Positions 54,501-63,265 of a stretch of 64,000 bases of DNA are shown piece after piece (within the stretch, counting starts at the first letter, position 1; each line of letters starts with the position of its first letter). Position numbers and translations under genes: made by a program. The notes under the pieces are model-generated. The model saw only the letters and a list, made by a program, of their open reading frames with translations. It searched no databases and had not been told where the DNA came from. The stretch is from Patiria miniata (Eukaryota; Echinodermata; Asteroidea; Valvatida; Asterinidae): the NCBI RefSeq assembly GCF_015706575.1, contig NW_024037047.1, forward strand, positions 809,020 to 873,019, written 5' to 3'.

Positions 54501-57500
54501 CCCCACTTAAATTGAAATATAGCAATTTATAGATGTCAGGGAATTGTAAGGTCAGGAAACTAGCTTAGTTGGTTTGTACTCGTTCATAGATGAGTAATCG
54601 CTTGCAATACTCCCTTTAAGTGGTCCCAAAATGTGGCCATACATCTAGTAACTTTTTTGACAATGTAAACAAGGCAATAGTTCTGTTGCCTTTCAATAAA
54701 AACAATTTGTCAAAATTGATAACTTTGTTAAGTTATTTTTGTTATCGTTTGGATTTTCTTTTCCAGTGTTTCTTCTCCACCATACCGGCGGTTATTTCAG
54801 CAGATGGAAAAGCAGATTTTGGATGGAGGCTTTAGTTTATTACAAAAACAGGTGGGTTGAAATAAATATACTGACCAAAACTACCATGTTGTTGTGGAAT
54901 TTTGAACACCAACACCAAGTTCTGTCCACGCATCACAAAACAATTATGCGTTCTTTCAGCAAAACGAAAACAATTCACATATCCCTATGTGAATTGTTTT
55001 CGTTTTGCTGAAGGAACACTTACCTTTTTTGTGATCTGTGGACAGAACTTGAAAACGGCGTTAGTGTTCAAAATTCTGTAACTTGAAAAGAACGTGAATG
55101 ATTTGAATGATTCTTGTACTAAACGAAAGATTATCAATTTGGCTTTCATGTTCTAGATTTTGAAAGTGCTACAGGCAAAACGTCATTCAAGTATTGGTCC
55201 TACCATTTGGGTTTCGTTTTTTTTTGTTACTCACCCTGTAGTATTTATCTAACTGTAATGGCTGGTAGGGGTTTTGCCATCAAGGTTTGAGGCAAAGGTT
55301 TTGTGGGCATATTTTGGATCCCCTTGGATTTTCAAATATTGTAGGAATCCTTGGTGGCCATAAGTAGAGAAGAACCGCAAAAAGTGACCTCTAATTTTTG
55401 TCATTATTTTTTTTTAGTCCAGTAATAGAAACATCTTAAGACTAGCCGTGCACTCTTTGGGTTCACCCCTTTGGGGGGAGGAGCTATCCACAACACAGCA
55501 TGATAGACATCAGGGGGCGGAGTTATGTCAGTTCCTACATGCGCTACGCGCCTTGATCCGAAACTCACTAGCCGTGTGTGTCATCACTATGCCAACACAT
55601 TTATTTACTGTGAGTATTGGTTGCTGTTGCCATTTAAAGCTACAGTCCATCATTTGCAGCTATCCAAAAAGTAACCGTCGTACATGTAATTATTGTTGAA
55701 AAGCATACTGGTTGAAAGATAGTAAGGGGACTAAACTCCCTGTGAAATGATTCTTTCTGGCAAGCTGTCATTTTGAAGAAATCAACAAAAGAAGGCCATT
55801 CCAACGATGTGTCTCAAGACGCATCGTAGGAAATTTCCGTTAGGCCAAAAAAAAAAAATATTCGGTCTCTGGTCAGACCAAAGTTCCGGAATTGACGCGG
55901 CCACGCGGCTTTTTTTTTTTTTTGCTTTTTTTTGTTTTTCTTCAAGCTTGGATTGTACAGACAAGGTAGGTATTATTTTGCTTTTTTGGTGTCCTCATGT
56001 ACATTGGTGTCCTCCATAATTTGCCTTGGTGCTTTCGATCATTTGCCTTGGTGCAATTTCCCATTCCTTGGTGCTCTTTGGTTAAAAAAACTTGAGGAGG
56101 TGCGGAAATAGAGGGCGCTGTTGGAGCTACCGCGGAACATTTTGGAGAAAAAAAAAGATCGACGCGCATGATTAAAATCGACGCGCGCGCTGACCAGAGA
56201 CCGACTTATTTTTTTTTTGGCCTTAGTAGTTCTTTTTTTTTATTCCGCAAAGTGCAAGCAAGGCATTGACACGATGCACACGTGTGCACGGTTGCTATAA
56301 TTAGTCGGATCGGTGCACCACATCACGTAGCTGCAATCGGCTGAATGAGAACGTACGTGTCTCAAACGCTGAATTCAGGCCCAATTCAAAACATGATTCA
56401 GCAACTTTTGATTTGAAATCGAGATCCTAGAATGCTGTTTTGCTCGGAATATACAGCTGAAGCTGAGCTGAAAAATCATCAGGTTAGTTGTTCAGCACCC
56501 TTTAGATTTTGAGCACTTTTGTTGCTTCAAACAAAAAAAATGCACAAATTCCAAATGATGGACTGTACCTTTAAACCGGTCACGTCAGTTTGAATATGGC
56601 ATCAGTTTATTATTTCTGTCAGTTATAGAGTCTGAGAACCGTGAGCACATGGTTGTCCTCTTGACCTTTGACATGAGGTCAACTCAATTACATGTATATA
56701 GCCACATGCGAACCAATAGATCTATATTCAACAGCCGATTTCACAAAACGCTACACAATGGCATAAGTCCACTTGCGCCACAATTTATTGCGCAAGTTGA
56801 GCAACATTTCACGCTGCGCAACATTTCAGTTATGACAATTTCAAGAAAGTTTCATTGTCATATTTGCGCTACAAATTATGGTGTAGCTTGTGCAATCATT
56901 TTAAGTGGCATAAGTTGTGGGCGTAGCGACTGAGCTGAAAGGACCCATTATTACCAGTAAATCATTAACCTCATGGAGCCTGTTTATGTGTTATTACACA
57001 ACTTATCAAGGTTGATACAAGAGAACAAGACACTCACAGCTTTTTTGTTTGAAGTAAGCGAATTTGCTATTTTGAATTGTGACCAAGTTTTTAGAGTTGC
57101 CCCGTGATTCCAAAGAAAGTCAGACAAAAATATTTTCAAAATGGCGGGCCTAGATGATTCAACGACTGTTTCATGGACTAACAAAATCATACTCAAACAG
57201 CCATTGTAAATGTTGTTGTTATCCTCGTCCAAGATGTTTAGATTATTTAAACCGTCGCGCAGCTTCGCCAAGTTTTGTGAAATCGATCGTAAGTTTATTG
57301 TGCAGTTGTTGCGTTAGTCCCACGCATGTCGTAAGTTACGTACCGTTTTGTGAAATCGGCTGCTCATAGACACGTACTTGTGAACTACGCCGATAAGACT
57401 ACAGTGAAGGAAGATTCAGCATGACGCATTTAAACCAATAGAATTTCAGAAAGTTTAAAGCTACAGTCCATCATTTGCAGCTATCCAAAAAGTAACTGAC

Positions 57501-60500
57501 GTAACTATTGTTTAAAAGCATACTGGGTTTGAAGATAGTACATGTAATGGGACTAAACACCCTGTGAAATTATTATAATTCGGCGAAGCGGGCACAAGTA
57601 TTGACTTGACACACACGTGCGCGCAGTTGCTATAATTCGTCGGTACGCGACAGTCGCGACATATCTTAGCTGCAATCGGCTCAGTGAGAACGTGTCTCGG
57701 ATGCTGAATTCAGGCCCAATTCAAGACATGGCTCAGCAACTTTTGATTTGAAATCAAGATCCTAGAATATTGTCTCGGAATATACGGCATTCATCACAGT
57801 GCTAAAATTTCATCAGGTTAGTTGTTAAGCACCCTTCTATAAATTTTGAGCACTTTTGTTGCTTCAAACGAACATAATGCACAAAATACAAATGATGGAC
57901 TGTACCTTTAAAGGGAATATACATCATTTGCTTTTGCTGTAATTTTCAGAAATGGATGGAATTGGGGGGTTGGAAATATATAGCAAATATAGTTACACTG
58001 ACTTTTTTGAGGTTTTGGGTTCGAAAATGCTATAAAAACTAAGAAAAACAATCATTTTCCTGTAGTCTGGTTCCCTGACTCCATATGAGAAGAAACAGCA
58101 GTTTACATACATTGGGGAATTGTAAGGTCAGGGAATCAGTCTAGCTGGCTTGTACCCGTTCATAGGTGTGTAATCGATTGCAAACAAGTGCGATGGTCAA
58201 TTGGGGCCAGTATTTGAAAAAAAGCCAGTTGTTTCCAACGCTGATCGGCCGACCAGCGTTGGAAATTGATACAAAAATACCACTTTTCTTGAAAATGACA
58301 GTATACCAGGTGCCATGATTTTACAGGATGCTTCACACTGGCATTCACTAACAGTCCAGCAAGGTATTTCAAAATGATTTGGTAGTTTTATTTTTTTGAT
58401 GTTTGCAAATGTTGTATTTTCCCTTTAAGGGTGTACGTTGTCTGTTGTCAAATGCATGTATGATATAAGGTCATGTTTCCAGCGTAAATGGGCCATGTTG
58501 ATAACACAGATGACGAAGATTGCTGTCATTATTGATTTGTTTATTTCTATTTCTTGCAGGATGTAGCTGTGACAAGAAGATTGGAGAGGTTGTGCGACAC
58601 GGCCATCGAGCTGGAATCATTCGCTGGATCAGAGAAGGAAAAGAATCCTGTATACAAGGAGTATCATGGTGAGGAACGGGTGCTAGCTCATGGGTGGAAG
58701 GGTGGCATAGGGGGCAAGCTCGTGGGTGGAGGGGTAGCATTGGGGTTAAATAAGGGGTTGAGGGGTGTCACAGGGATGCAAGTTCAGGGCATGAGGGTTT
58801 TCATATGGGTGTAAGTTTATGGTTTGAGGGGTGTCATAGGTGGTGTAAGTTCATGGTTTAAGGGGTGTCATAGGGGTGCAAGTTCAGGGGTTAAGGGTTT
58901 TCATAGGGGTGTAAGTTCATGGTTTAAGGGGTGTCATAGGGGTGCAAGTTCAGGGGTTAAGAGTTTTCATATGGGTGTAAGTTCATGGTTTGAGGGGTGT
59001 CATACGGTGCAAGTTCAGGGCATGAGGGTTTTCAGAGGGGTGTAAGTTCATGGTTTGAGGGGTGTCATAGCGGTGCAAGTTCAGGGCATGAGGGTTTTCA
59101 TAGGGTGTAAGTTCATGGTTTGAGGGGTGTCATCGGGGTCTAAGTTCAGGGAATAAGGGGTTTTCATAGGGTGTAAGTTCATGGTTTGAGGGGTGTCATA
59201 GGGGTGCAAATTCAGGGCATGAGGGTTTTCATAGGGGTGTAAGTTCATGGTTTGAGGGGTGTCATTGGGGTGCAAGTTTAGGGCATGAGGGTTTTCATAG
59301 GGGTGTAAGTTCATGGTTTGAGGGGTGTCATAGGGGTGCAAGTTCAGGGCATGAGGGTTTTCATAGGGGTGTAAGTTCATGGTTTGAGGGGTGTCATTGG
59401 GGTGCAAGTTCAGGGCATGAGGGTTTTCATAGGGGTGTAAGTTCATGGTTTGAGGGGTGTCATAGCGGTGCAAGTTCAGGGCATGAGGGTTTTCATAGGG
59501 TGTAAGTTCATGGTTTGAGGGGTGTCATCGGGGTCTAAGTTCAGGGAATAAGGGGTTTTCATAGGGTGTAAGTTCATGGTTTGAGGGGTGTCATAGGGGT
59601 GCAAATTCAGGGCATGAGGGTTTTCATAGGGGTGTAAGTTCATGGTTTGAGGGGTGTCATTCATGTCATTGGGGTGCAAGTTTAGGGCATGAGGGTTTTC
59701 ATAGGGGTGTAAGTTCATGGTTTGAGGGGTGTCATAGGGGTGCAAGTTCAGGGCATGAGGGTTTTCATAGGGGTGTAAGTTCATGGTTTGAGGGGTGTCA
59801 TTGGGGTGCAAGTTCAGGGCATGAGGGTTTTCATAGGGGTGTAAGTTCATGGTTTGAGGGGTGTCATAGCGGTGCAAGTTCAGGGCATGAGGGTTTTCAT
59901 AGGGTGTAAGTTCATGGTTTGAGGGGTGTCATCGGGGTCTAAGTTCAGGGAATAAGGGGTTTTCATAGGGTGTAAGTTCATGGTTTGAGGGGTGTCATAG
60001 GGGTGCAAATTCAGGGCATGAGGGTTTTCATAGGGGTGTAAGTTCATGGTTTGAGGGGTGTCATTGGGGTGCAAGTTTAGGGCATGAGGGTTTTCATAGG
60101 GGTGTAAGTTCATGGTTTGAGGGGTGTCATAGGGGTGCAAGTTCAGGGCATGAGGGTTTTCATAGGGGTGTAAGTTCATGGTTTGAGGGGTGTCATTGGG
60201 GTGCAAGTTCAGGGCATGAGGGTTTTCATAGGGGTGTAAGTTCATGGTTTGAGGGGTGTCATACGGTGCAAGTTCAGGGCATGAGGGTTTTCATAGGGGT
60301 GTAAGTTCATGGTTTGAGGGGTGTCATAGGCGTGCAAGTTCAGGGCATGAGGGTTTTCATAGGGGTGTAAGTTCATGGTTTGAGGGGTGTCATAGGCGTG
60401 CAAGTTCAGGGCATGAGGGTTTTCATAGGGGTGTAAAAGTTCATGGTTTGAGGGGTGTCATAGGGGGTGCAAGTTCAGGGCATGAGGGTTTTCATAAGGG

Positions 60501-62892
60501 TGTAAGTTCGTGCTTTGGGGTGTGATAAGGGTTGAGGGTGCATATAGGGGTGTTTTTTTAGAGGTGCAAGTTGAGGGGCTAATTAGGGGTGTTAATGAGG
60601 TGCAAATCGGGAGGTGGTGGTGCCATTGGGGTGCATTAATAGGGATTTAGGGGTGTCATATGGGTGCAAGTTCAGTGGTTGAAGGGTGTGATAGGGGTGG
60701 AAGTTTGGGTAATAAATGGGTAGTCATGAACATAGGTTTGCAAAGTCAAGAGTGGAGGTTATAGGCATGTCAGGGTGCAAGTTCAGGGTCATAGCAGTGC
60801 AGGGTCAGGGGTTGCAGTGTGTCAGAGGTGCCAATTTAGGAGTTGAGGGGTCGAAGGGATGCAAGGATAGGGGGTGAAGAGTGTTGGGAGTGCAAGTTAT
60901 ATTAGGGGTGCAGATTTAAGGGTTGAGTGGTGTCATAGGGGTACAAGTTTGGGAGATGAGGGGTGCATTGTTACTGGGCTTCCGGGTGTCATATATTCGC
61001 AGGTCCAGGGCTTGACGAGTGTCATAGAGGTGCAGGCTTAGCGGTGGAGGGGTGTCTTAAAAGTGCTAGTTCAGGGTTTGACTGGTTTCATAGGGGTGCC
61101 ATTTCATTGGTTGTGGGGTGCCATAGTGGGTTCAACTTTGAAGGGGTATCGCATGGGGACAAGATCATCAGGGTGTAGAGGTGTTAACCCCTTAAGCATG
61201 GGTTATAATGGGGACATTCCTCCACACATAGAGCAAGTGGCCCGCATGACTGCACAGCCTTTGTGTGGTAGCGGGACTGCACAAAAGCAGCAGCTGTGGA
61301 ACTACCCACTAGCCGTGTGCCACGGCATACCACAGCTGGCAACTGCATTCCAATGAGGATTAGCGGCCGCGGCCATGACCGCTTCCCGGGCCCATGGGGT
61401 TAAACAGGCATGCAACTTTTCCTCAGACCAGCTGATTTCCTCGTTTTTCACTTCACACTTACGCCATTAAAAATGTAAAACCACTGCACGAGGTCTTGTA
61501 TAGATCGGAGTTTCCTCTTCTTTTGTTACTTATCAGTTGCATGCCTGGTTAAAGTATGCTTACGGGTATCATCAATCATAAGGGTATGATGCAAGTTTAG
61601 CGGATGAGTGATGTCATGGGTGCACGTTCAGGTGGTTGATGGATGTCATTTGGGTTCAAGTTTTTAAAGAGGTTGTGGAATGCTCGAAGACATTTCCGTC
61701 ATTTTTCGGGTATATGTAGCCTAAGGTGTGATGAAATAAAAACGACTATTGTTTCTGTCATGAAATGAGTAGAAACGGTACTTTTGAGAGCTGTTTCTCA
61801 AGTCCTGTCATGCCTGTTTCGACCCGAACGTGGAATTTGTGTAAAAGTCGTCGTTGCGGGCAGCAAACAAAACACAGTAAATCGTGACGTAATAAACAGG
61901 ACTCCCGATGCAGAGTAGCATAAACGAGTCCTGTTTATTACGTCACGATTTATTGTGTTTTGTTTGCTGCTCGCAACGACGACTTTTACACAAATTGCAC
62001 GTTCGTGTCGAAACAGGACCTGAAAAATAGCTCTCAAAAGTACCCTTTGTACTCATTTCATGACAGACACAATAGTTGTTTTTATTTCATCACACCTTAG
62101 GCTACATATACCCAAAAATGACGGAAATGACTTCGAGTATTCCACATATTCTCTTTAATAAGGGAATAAATGTGTGCTACGGAGGTTTTTATCACTCGAG
62201 GGTAATTATCAGCACCCAGACTCTAAGCAGTCTTAAACAGAGTGATAAATACCGACCGAGCACACATTTATTCCCATTCATAAGTACCTTTTCGGTAAAA
62301 AAAAATCAAATAATTCATTCAAAAAATCCCGAGTTTGTTCAACAAGTTAACTTCATGCTTTTTGAAACATCCCTCTAGTAGCAAAATAATGGAGTGTTCA
62401 GCTGGCGAGTAAGATGTAAACAACCCTTTTATGGAGATTGACGCGCACGTAGCATGTTCTGCGCGATGTCGCGCAGAACGCACCTGGGGCGTTGCGTTTT
62501 GAATTTAGAACTATAAAATTCTGACTCGCTGGTAGTGTTGCGCATGCCTACGTGAGGATTGTGAATGTTCAACCAATGAAACGGTAAGAGGCACTGGATT
62601 TTTAGGAGTCCACATTTTATTGTGACACTGGAAAAGTGTTTAAGACCAGCTCGCCATGTCTTTATCATCCGTTTAAGACCGTCCACGTGACAGGCTCTCG
62701 ACCAATAGGAATGGCTTAACTGTCTCAGGTATTTATGAATAGCGGTTTGGGTTAATGAAACTTGTCAAACCGTTGGTTTGTGCAGGCTTATTTCACATCA
62801 AACAGCTGCCCAGGTTGAACTCACTGACTGGTCACATGCCTGACACTATGGACCTTGCCTTCAAGTTGAAGAGGAAGAAACTAACTATTGAG
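42445..62892 (+). CDS. ELP4: Elongator complex subunit ELP4, last part beyond window
   Basis: ELP4 pairs with ELP5 and ELP6 in a RecA-like hexameric ring of Elongator, which modifies wobble uridines of tRNAs. Nine coding exons with GT-AG introns and matching phases were traced: 42445-42592, 44255-44290, 46096-46217, 48721-48852, 50922-51034, 54767-54851, 55418-55609, 58560-58668 and 62786-62892. They total 1044 bases, 348 codons. Hallmarks shared with human ELP4 are [66 protein letters not shown]...NP.YK.YHG and DLAFKLKRK. The human protein is about 424 residues, so the C-terminus lies to the right. The start at 42445 has a good context (AAGATGG); an in-frame ATG at 42436 in poor context follows a stop at 42430. 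Introns are unusually rich in mobile DNA. In vertebrates ELP4 neighbours PAX6 and holds its enhancers. Confidence 0.96.
42983..43360. mobile_element. PIF/Harbinger-type MITE, copy 1 (ELP4 intron 1)
   Basis: It begins GGCCAAAAA and ends TTTTTGGCC, each followed inward by the inverted word CGGTCTCTGGTC. The flanks are TAA (42980-42982 and 43361-43363). A 3-bp TAA/TTA duplication is typical of PIF/Harbinger. The copy at 55843-56222 lies in the opposite orientation. Confidence 0.8.
43909..43980. repeat. 30-bp-arm hairpin in ELP4 intron 1
   Basis: 43909-43938 and 43951-43980 are reverse complements with 28 of 30 bases pairing, separated by 12 bases. No target duplication was found. Confidence 0.8.
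44040..44160 (-). repeat. Dispersed repeat, inverse of 49598-49760
   Basis: It shares AACAGTCACTGCCAGTCAAT, TGTAGGCTGG and TTGACTGAAAGGAC with the complement of 49598-49760 in ELP4 intron 4. It is rich in GACTG words and non-coding. Confidence 0.5.
44255..44290 (+). CDS. ELP4: ELP4 coding exon 2, 36-base microexon
   Basis: It encodes [11 protein letters not shown], which completes the LVGGGLAVG glycine loop across the first junction. Acceptor TATGTGTAG, donor TTG|gtaagg. It is phase 1 on both sides. Confidence 0.93.
45280..46055. mobile_element. pogo/Tigger-like MITE
   Basis: The inverted termini CAGTAAACTCCGGCTAAACC and their complement are flanked by TA (45278-45279, 46056-46057). A TA duplication with a CAGT start fits pogo-type Tc1/mariner derivatives. 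Inside are inverted words such as CGCTCAAGT. No transposase frame remains. Confidence 0.8.
46096..46217 (+). CDS. ELP4: ELP4 coding exon 3
   Basis: It encodes [20 protein letters not shown] and on to DKPQTILK (41 codons with the carried base). The acceptor CCTTTGAAG is only 40 bp after the pogo-like MITE at 45280-46055. Confidence 0.95.
46279..46835. mobile_element. Foldback element with 9-bp target duplication
   Basis: The ends TAGCCCGACTGCGTCTGGCC and the complement continue as inverted arms of roughly 145 bp. ACCTTTATC flanks both sides (46270-46278, 46836-46844). Long inverted arms with a 9-bp duplication suit Mutator-like non-autonomous elements. It lies just behind ELP4 exon 3. Confidence 0.85.
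47035..47412. mobile_element. MITE with CTATCACGACC ends
   Basis: CTATCACGACCAACCAATAT is repeated in reverse at the right end with a few differences. No clear target duplication. Non-coding, in ELP4 intron 3. Confidence 0.65.
47549..47869. mobile_element. MITE with CATTACTGGACC ends
   Basis: Inverted ends of about 35 bp (CATTACTGGACCAAGCCCAG...) are nearly perfect. The palindrome CCCGGGATGCCCGGG occurs inside near 47589. The target duplication is unclear. Confidence 0.75.
47890..48690 (-). mobile_element. TTAA-type MITE in reverse, interrupted
   Basis: This is the reverse orientation of the family at 57455-57911. Shared words are TTTGAAGCAACAAGAGTGCTC, AACTAACCTGATGAA, AGCTGCAAATGATGGACT and the TTTAA end. 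A second element (48312-48636) sits inside it. Confidence 0.75.
48312..48636. mobile_element. piggyBac-like MITE nested in a TTAA-type MITE
   Basis: The termini CCCTTACCCT and AGAGTAAGGG are flanked by TTAA on both sides (48308-48311, 48637-48640). A TTAA target and CCCT start are typical of piggyBac. The interior has several TGCCA/TGGCA words. Confidence 0.75.
48721..48852 (+). CDS. ELP4: ELP4 coding exon 4
   Basis: Forty-four codons from [10 protein letters not shown] to [14 protein letters not shown]. Acceptor GTCATTTCAG, donor CAG|gtgagt, phase 0. It starts 31 bp after a TTAA-type MITE. Confidence 0.95.
49010..49538. mobile_element. T2/Kolobok-like MITE, copy B
   Basis: It has intact TTAAAGGGAATATACATCAT and ATTTTCCCTTTAA ends and is nearly identical to 57908-58428. 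An internal near-palindrome CGCTGGTCGGCCGACCAGCG sits at about 49350. Confidence 0.85.
50001..50550 (-). repeat. Tandem tRNA-like Pol III units (SINE-related)
   Basis: GATGGAATTT starts units at 50001, 50250 and 50502 (249 and 252 bp; the third is partial). Each full unit carries, on the minus strand, a tRNA-like head with box A TAGCTCAGTGG and box B GGTTCGAGCCC (GGTTCGTGCCC in the second), then a run of seven T, a Pol III terminator. The acceptor arms do not pair, so these are not functional tRNA genes. They are best read as a SINE or tRNA pseudogene in tandem. Confidence 0.75.
50674..50811. mobile_element. 138-bp MITE with TTAGGG core, copy 2
   Basis: It is nearly identical to 667-804. Perfect 8-bp direct repeats GCCGTTAC flank it (50666-50673, 50812-50819). 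It lies about 110 bp before ELP4 exon 5. Confidence 0.9.
50922..51034 (+). CDS. ELP4: ELP4 coding exon 5
   Basis: It encodes [20 protein letters not shown] and on to HMTDES, with two bases carried over. Donor CTTG|gtaaga. Confidence 0.93.
51183..51685. mobile_element. MITE with CCTGGGGCACG ends
   Basis: CCTGGGGCACGTTTTGGCG on the left is inverted as CGCCAAAACGTGCTCCTGG on the right. AACATGTTTC words follow inside both ends. Non-coding, in ELP4 intron 5. Confidence 0.7.
51765..51967. mobile_element. Foldback element, about 70-bp arms
   Basis: The left arm GAATGAAAGGTTTGCGGAAA pairs with the right end across CACCATGTG, GATTTCTCAACTAAG and AGAATGGTT. The loop carries ACTCGAC and GTCGAGT, a further short inverted pair. 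Confidence 0.8.
52042..52395 (+). mobile_element. tRNA-derived SINE
   Basis: The head has box A TGGCCTCGTGG and box B GGTTCGAGTCC at about 35 bp spacing. The body contains AGAGTAAATGGGTACCTG, a word seen in several marine invertebrate SINEs. It ends with an AT-rich tail (CCAATTATTATTAT). Confidence 0.75.
53037..53700 (+). repeat. Four 166-bp tandem repeats
   Basis: Units start GTACAGGCACGG at 53037, 53203, 53369 and 53535, exactly 166 bp apart. Units 2-4 differ at only a few sites. Each carries CGATACGCGCGCAC and CGCGCAGTAGG. Confidence 0.9.
54158..54217. mobile_element. 60-bp palindrome with 9-bp target duplication
   Basis: The arms TACTCCTAGAACTATGAGGC and onward pair perfectly for 26 bp around an 8-base loop. 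GTCAACCTG flanks both sides exactly (54149-54157, 54218-54226). Confidence 0.8.
54325..54619. mobile_element. T2/Kolobok-like MITE, short old copy D
   Basis: The ends CTAAAGGTAATATACAACAT and TACTCCCTTTAA and the internal TGTAGTCTGGTTC and AATTGTAAGGTCAGG match the 16698 family. It is shorter (295 bp) and clearly more diverged. Confidence 0.7.
54767..54851 (+). CDS. ELP4: ELP4 coding exon 6
   Basis: It encodes [20 protein letters not shown] and then GFSLLQKQ, after one base that completes a Cys codon. Acceptor CTTTTCCAG, donor CAG|gtgggt. Confidence 0.92.
54880..55243. mobile_element. Mariner-like MITE with internal foldback
   Basis: The right end, in reverse, is ACAGGGTGAGTAAC. 54893-54982 is the inverted copy of 54985-55075 (arms about 90 bp, centre CATATCCCTATG). 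The right half matches 16000-16242. Left border uncertain. Confidence 0.6.
55418..55609 (+). CDS. ELP4: ELP4 coding exon 7
   Basis: Sixty-four codons including [19 protein letters not shown] and [12 protein letters not shown], the most conserved part. Acceptor TTTTTTTAG, donor ACT|gtgagt. Confidence 0.96.
55634..56574 (+). mobile_element. TTAA-type MITE, interrupted by a Harbinger MITE
   Basis: Its ends TTAAAGCTACAGTCCATCAT and ATGATGGACTGTACCTTTAA match 57455-57911. The extra length is due to the nested element at 55843-56222. TTAA serves as the target site. Confidence 0.85.
55843..56222. mobile_element. PIF/Harbinger-type MITE, copy 2, nested
   Basis: It begins GGCCAAAAA, ends TTTTTGGCC and is flanked by TTA (55840-55842, 56223-56225). 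It is the reverse complement of 42983-43360 along its full length. Confidence 0.85.
57455..57911 (+). mobile_element. TTAA-type MITE, uninterrupted copy
   Basis: TTAAAGCTACAGTCCATC and GGACTGTACCTTTAA form inverted ends. This 457-bp copy defines the family also seen at 37327, 47890 (reverse) and 55634. Its last TTAA is shared with the next element. Confidence 0.85.
57908..58428. mobile_element. T2/Kolobok-like MITE, copy C
   Basis: It has TTAAAGGGAATATACATCAT and TTTTCCCTTTAA ends and is nearly identical to 49010-49538. It starts on the same TTAA that ends the previous MITE, so one element inserted at the other's terminal site. Confidence 0.85.
58560..58668 (+). CDS. ELP4: ELP4 coding exon 8
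   Basis: It encodes [20 protein letters not shown] and [16 protein letters not shown] with one base carried over. The minisatellite begins almost at its donor (CATG|gtgagg). Confidence 0.95.
58680..60540 (+). repeat. 66-bp minisatellite with higher-order units
   Basis: The 66-bp unit combines AAGTTCATGGTTTGAGGGG and AAGTTCAGGGCATGAGGG halves. From about 59081 a higher-order unit of roughly 400 bp (six 66-bp units) recurs near 59081, 59476 and 59880. It is in ELP4 intron 8. Open frames of 120-133 codons on the minus strand arise only because 66 is divisible by three. Confidence 0.92.
60541..61180 (+). repeat. Decayed flank of the minisatellite
   Basis: GGGGTGCAAGTT and GGGTGTCATA words continue at irregular spacing with many changes, so this is an older edge of the array. 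Confidence 0.7.
61664..62158. mobile_element. 495-bp foldback element on TTAA
   Basis: Arms of about 220-240 bp pair almost throughout around a short centre near 61915. Its ends TTAAAGAG and CTCTTTAA place it among TTAA-target elements. It would form a very stable hairpin. Confidence 0.88.
62162..62275. repeat. 114-bp palindromic element
   Basis: GGGAATAAATGTGTGCT and the complement flank a 36-bp arm that also pairs at TTTATCACTC. It lies four bases after the 495-bp foldback. Confidence 0.75.
62455..62745. repeat. Dispersed CCAAT-containing repeat, copy 2
   Basis: Same family as 18340-18665. It ends about 40 bp before ELP4 exon 9. Confidence 0.6.
62786..62892 (+). CDS. ELP4: ELP4 coding exon 9
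   Basis: It encodes [20 protein letters not shown] and [15 protein letters not shown]. Acceptor TTTGTGCAG, donor GAG|gtgagt. No further coding exon was found before the window ends. Confidence 0.95.
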
Positions 62893-63106
62893 GTGAGTAG
62901 ACCAGTGGCCAATTCTATGGAGCCAAAAACGACCTTTGTTACAACTGATAATGTTGTGTCCGTGCAACAAGGGCGTATCTCCTAAAACGGGCCGTACGTG
63001 AAACGTGAGTTTCAGAATGTCAAAAGTTCGTATCTCACTTAAAAAAACCAGGATGTACATACGAAGTCAGTAGATCGACGTCGAGATACGACCTTGTTGC
63101 ACAGAG

Positions 63107-63138
63107 CATTGGCGGATCCAGGGGGGTACTACGGGGGC

Positions 63139-63175
<37 letters not shown>

Positions 63176-63265
63176 CAGTGACCAAAATTTTGTAAAATTT
63201 AGGCCCTTTTTCACTCGAATGAGCCGTTGCGCCCCCCGGCACGAACCTCTCTGGATCCGCCACTG
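63107..63265. mobile_element. MITE with GGCGGATCCAG ends and a poly-C core
   Basis: The termini CATTGGCGGATCCAG and CTGGATCCGCCACTG are inverted, with CAGAG on both sides (63102-63106, 63266-63270). About 35 C residues fill the interior. The superfamily is unclear; the CAG start would suit hAT, the 5-bp repeat would not. Confidence 0.7.

Noticed and set aside
59081-60245. Three minus-strand ORFs of 121-133 residues with repeats of [20 protein letters not shown]
   Set aside because: They are translations of the 66-bp minisatellite, whose length is divisible by three. They have no start context, domain or splice support.
63139-63175. Long poly-C run as a functional motif
   Set aside because: It is the interior of a MITE, and homopolymer length is often an assembly artefact.
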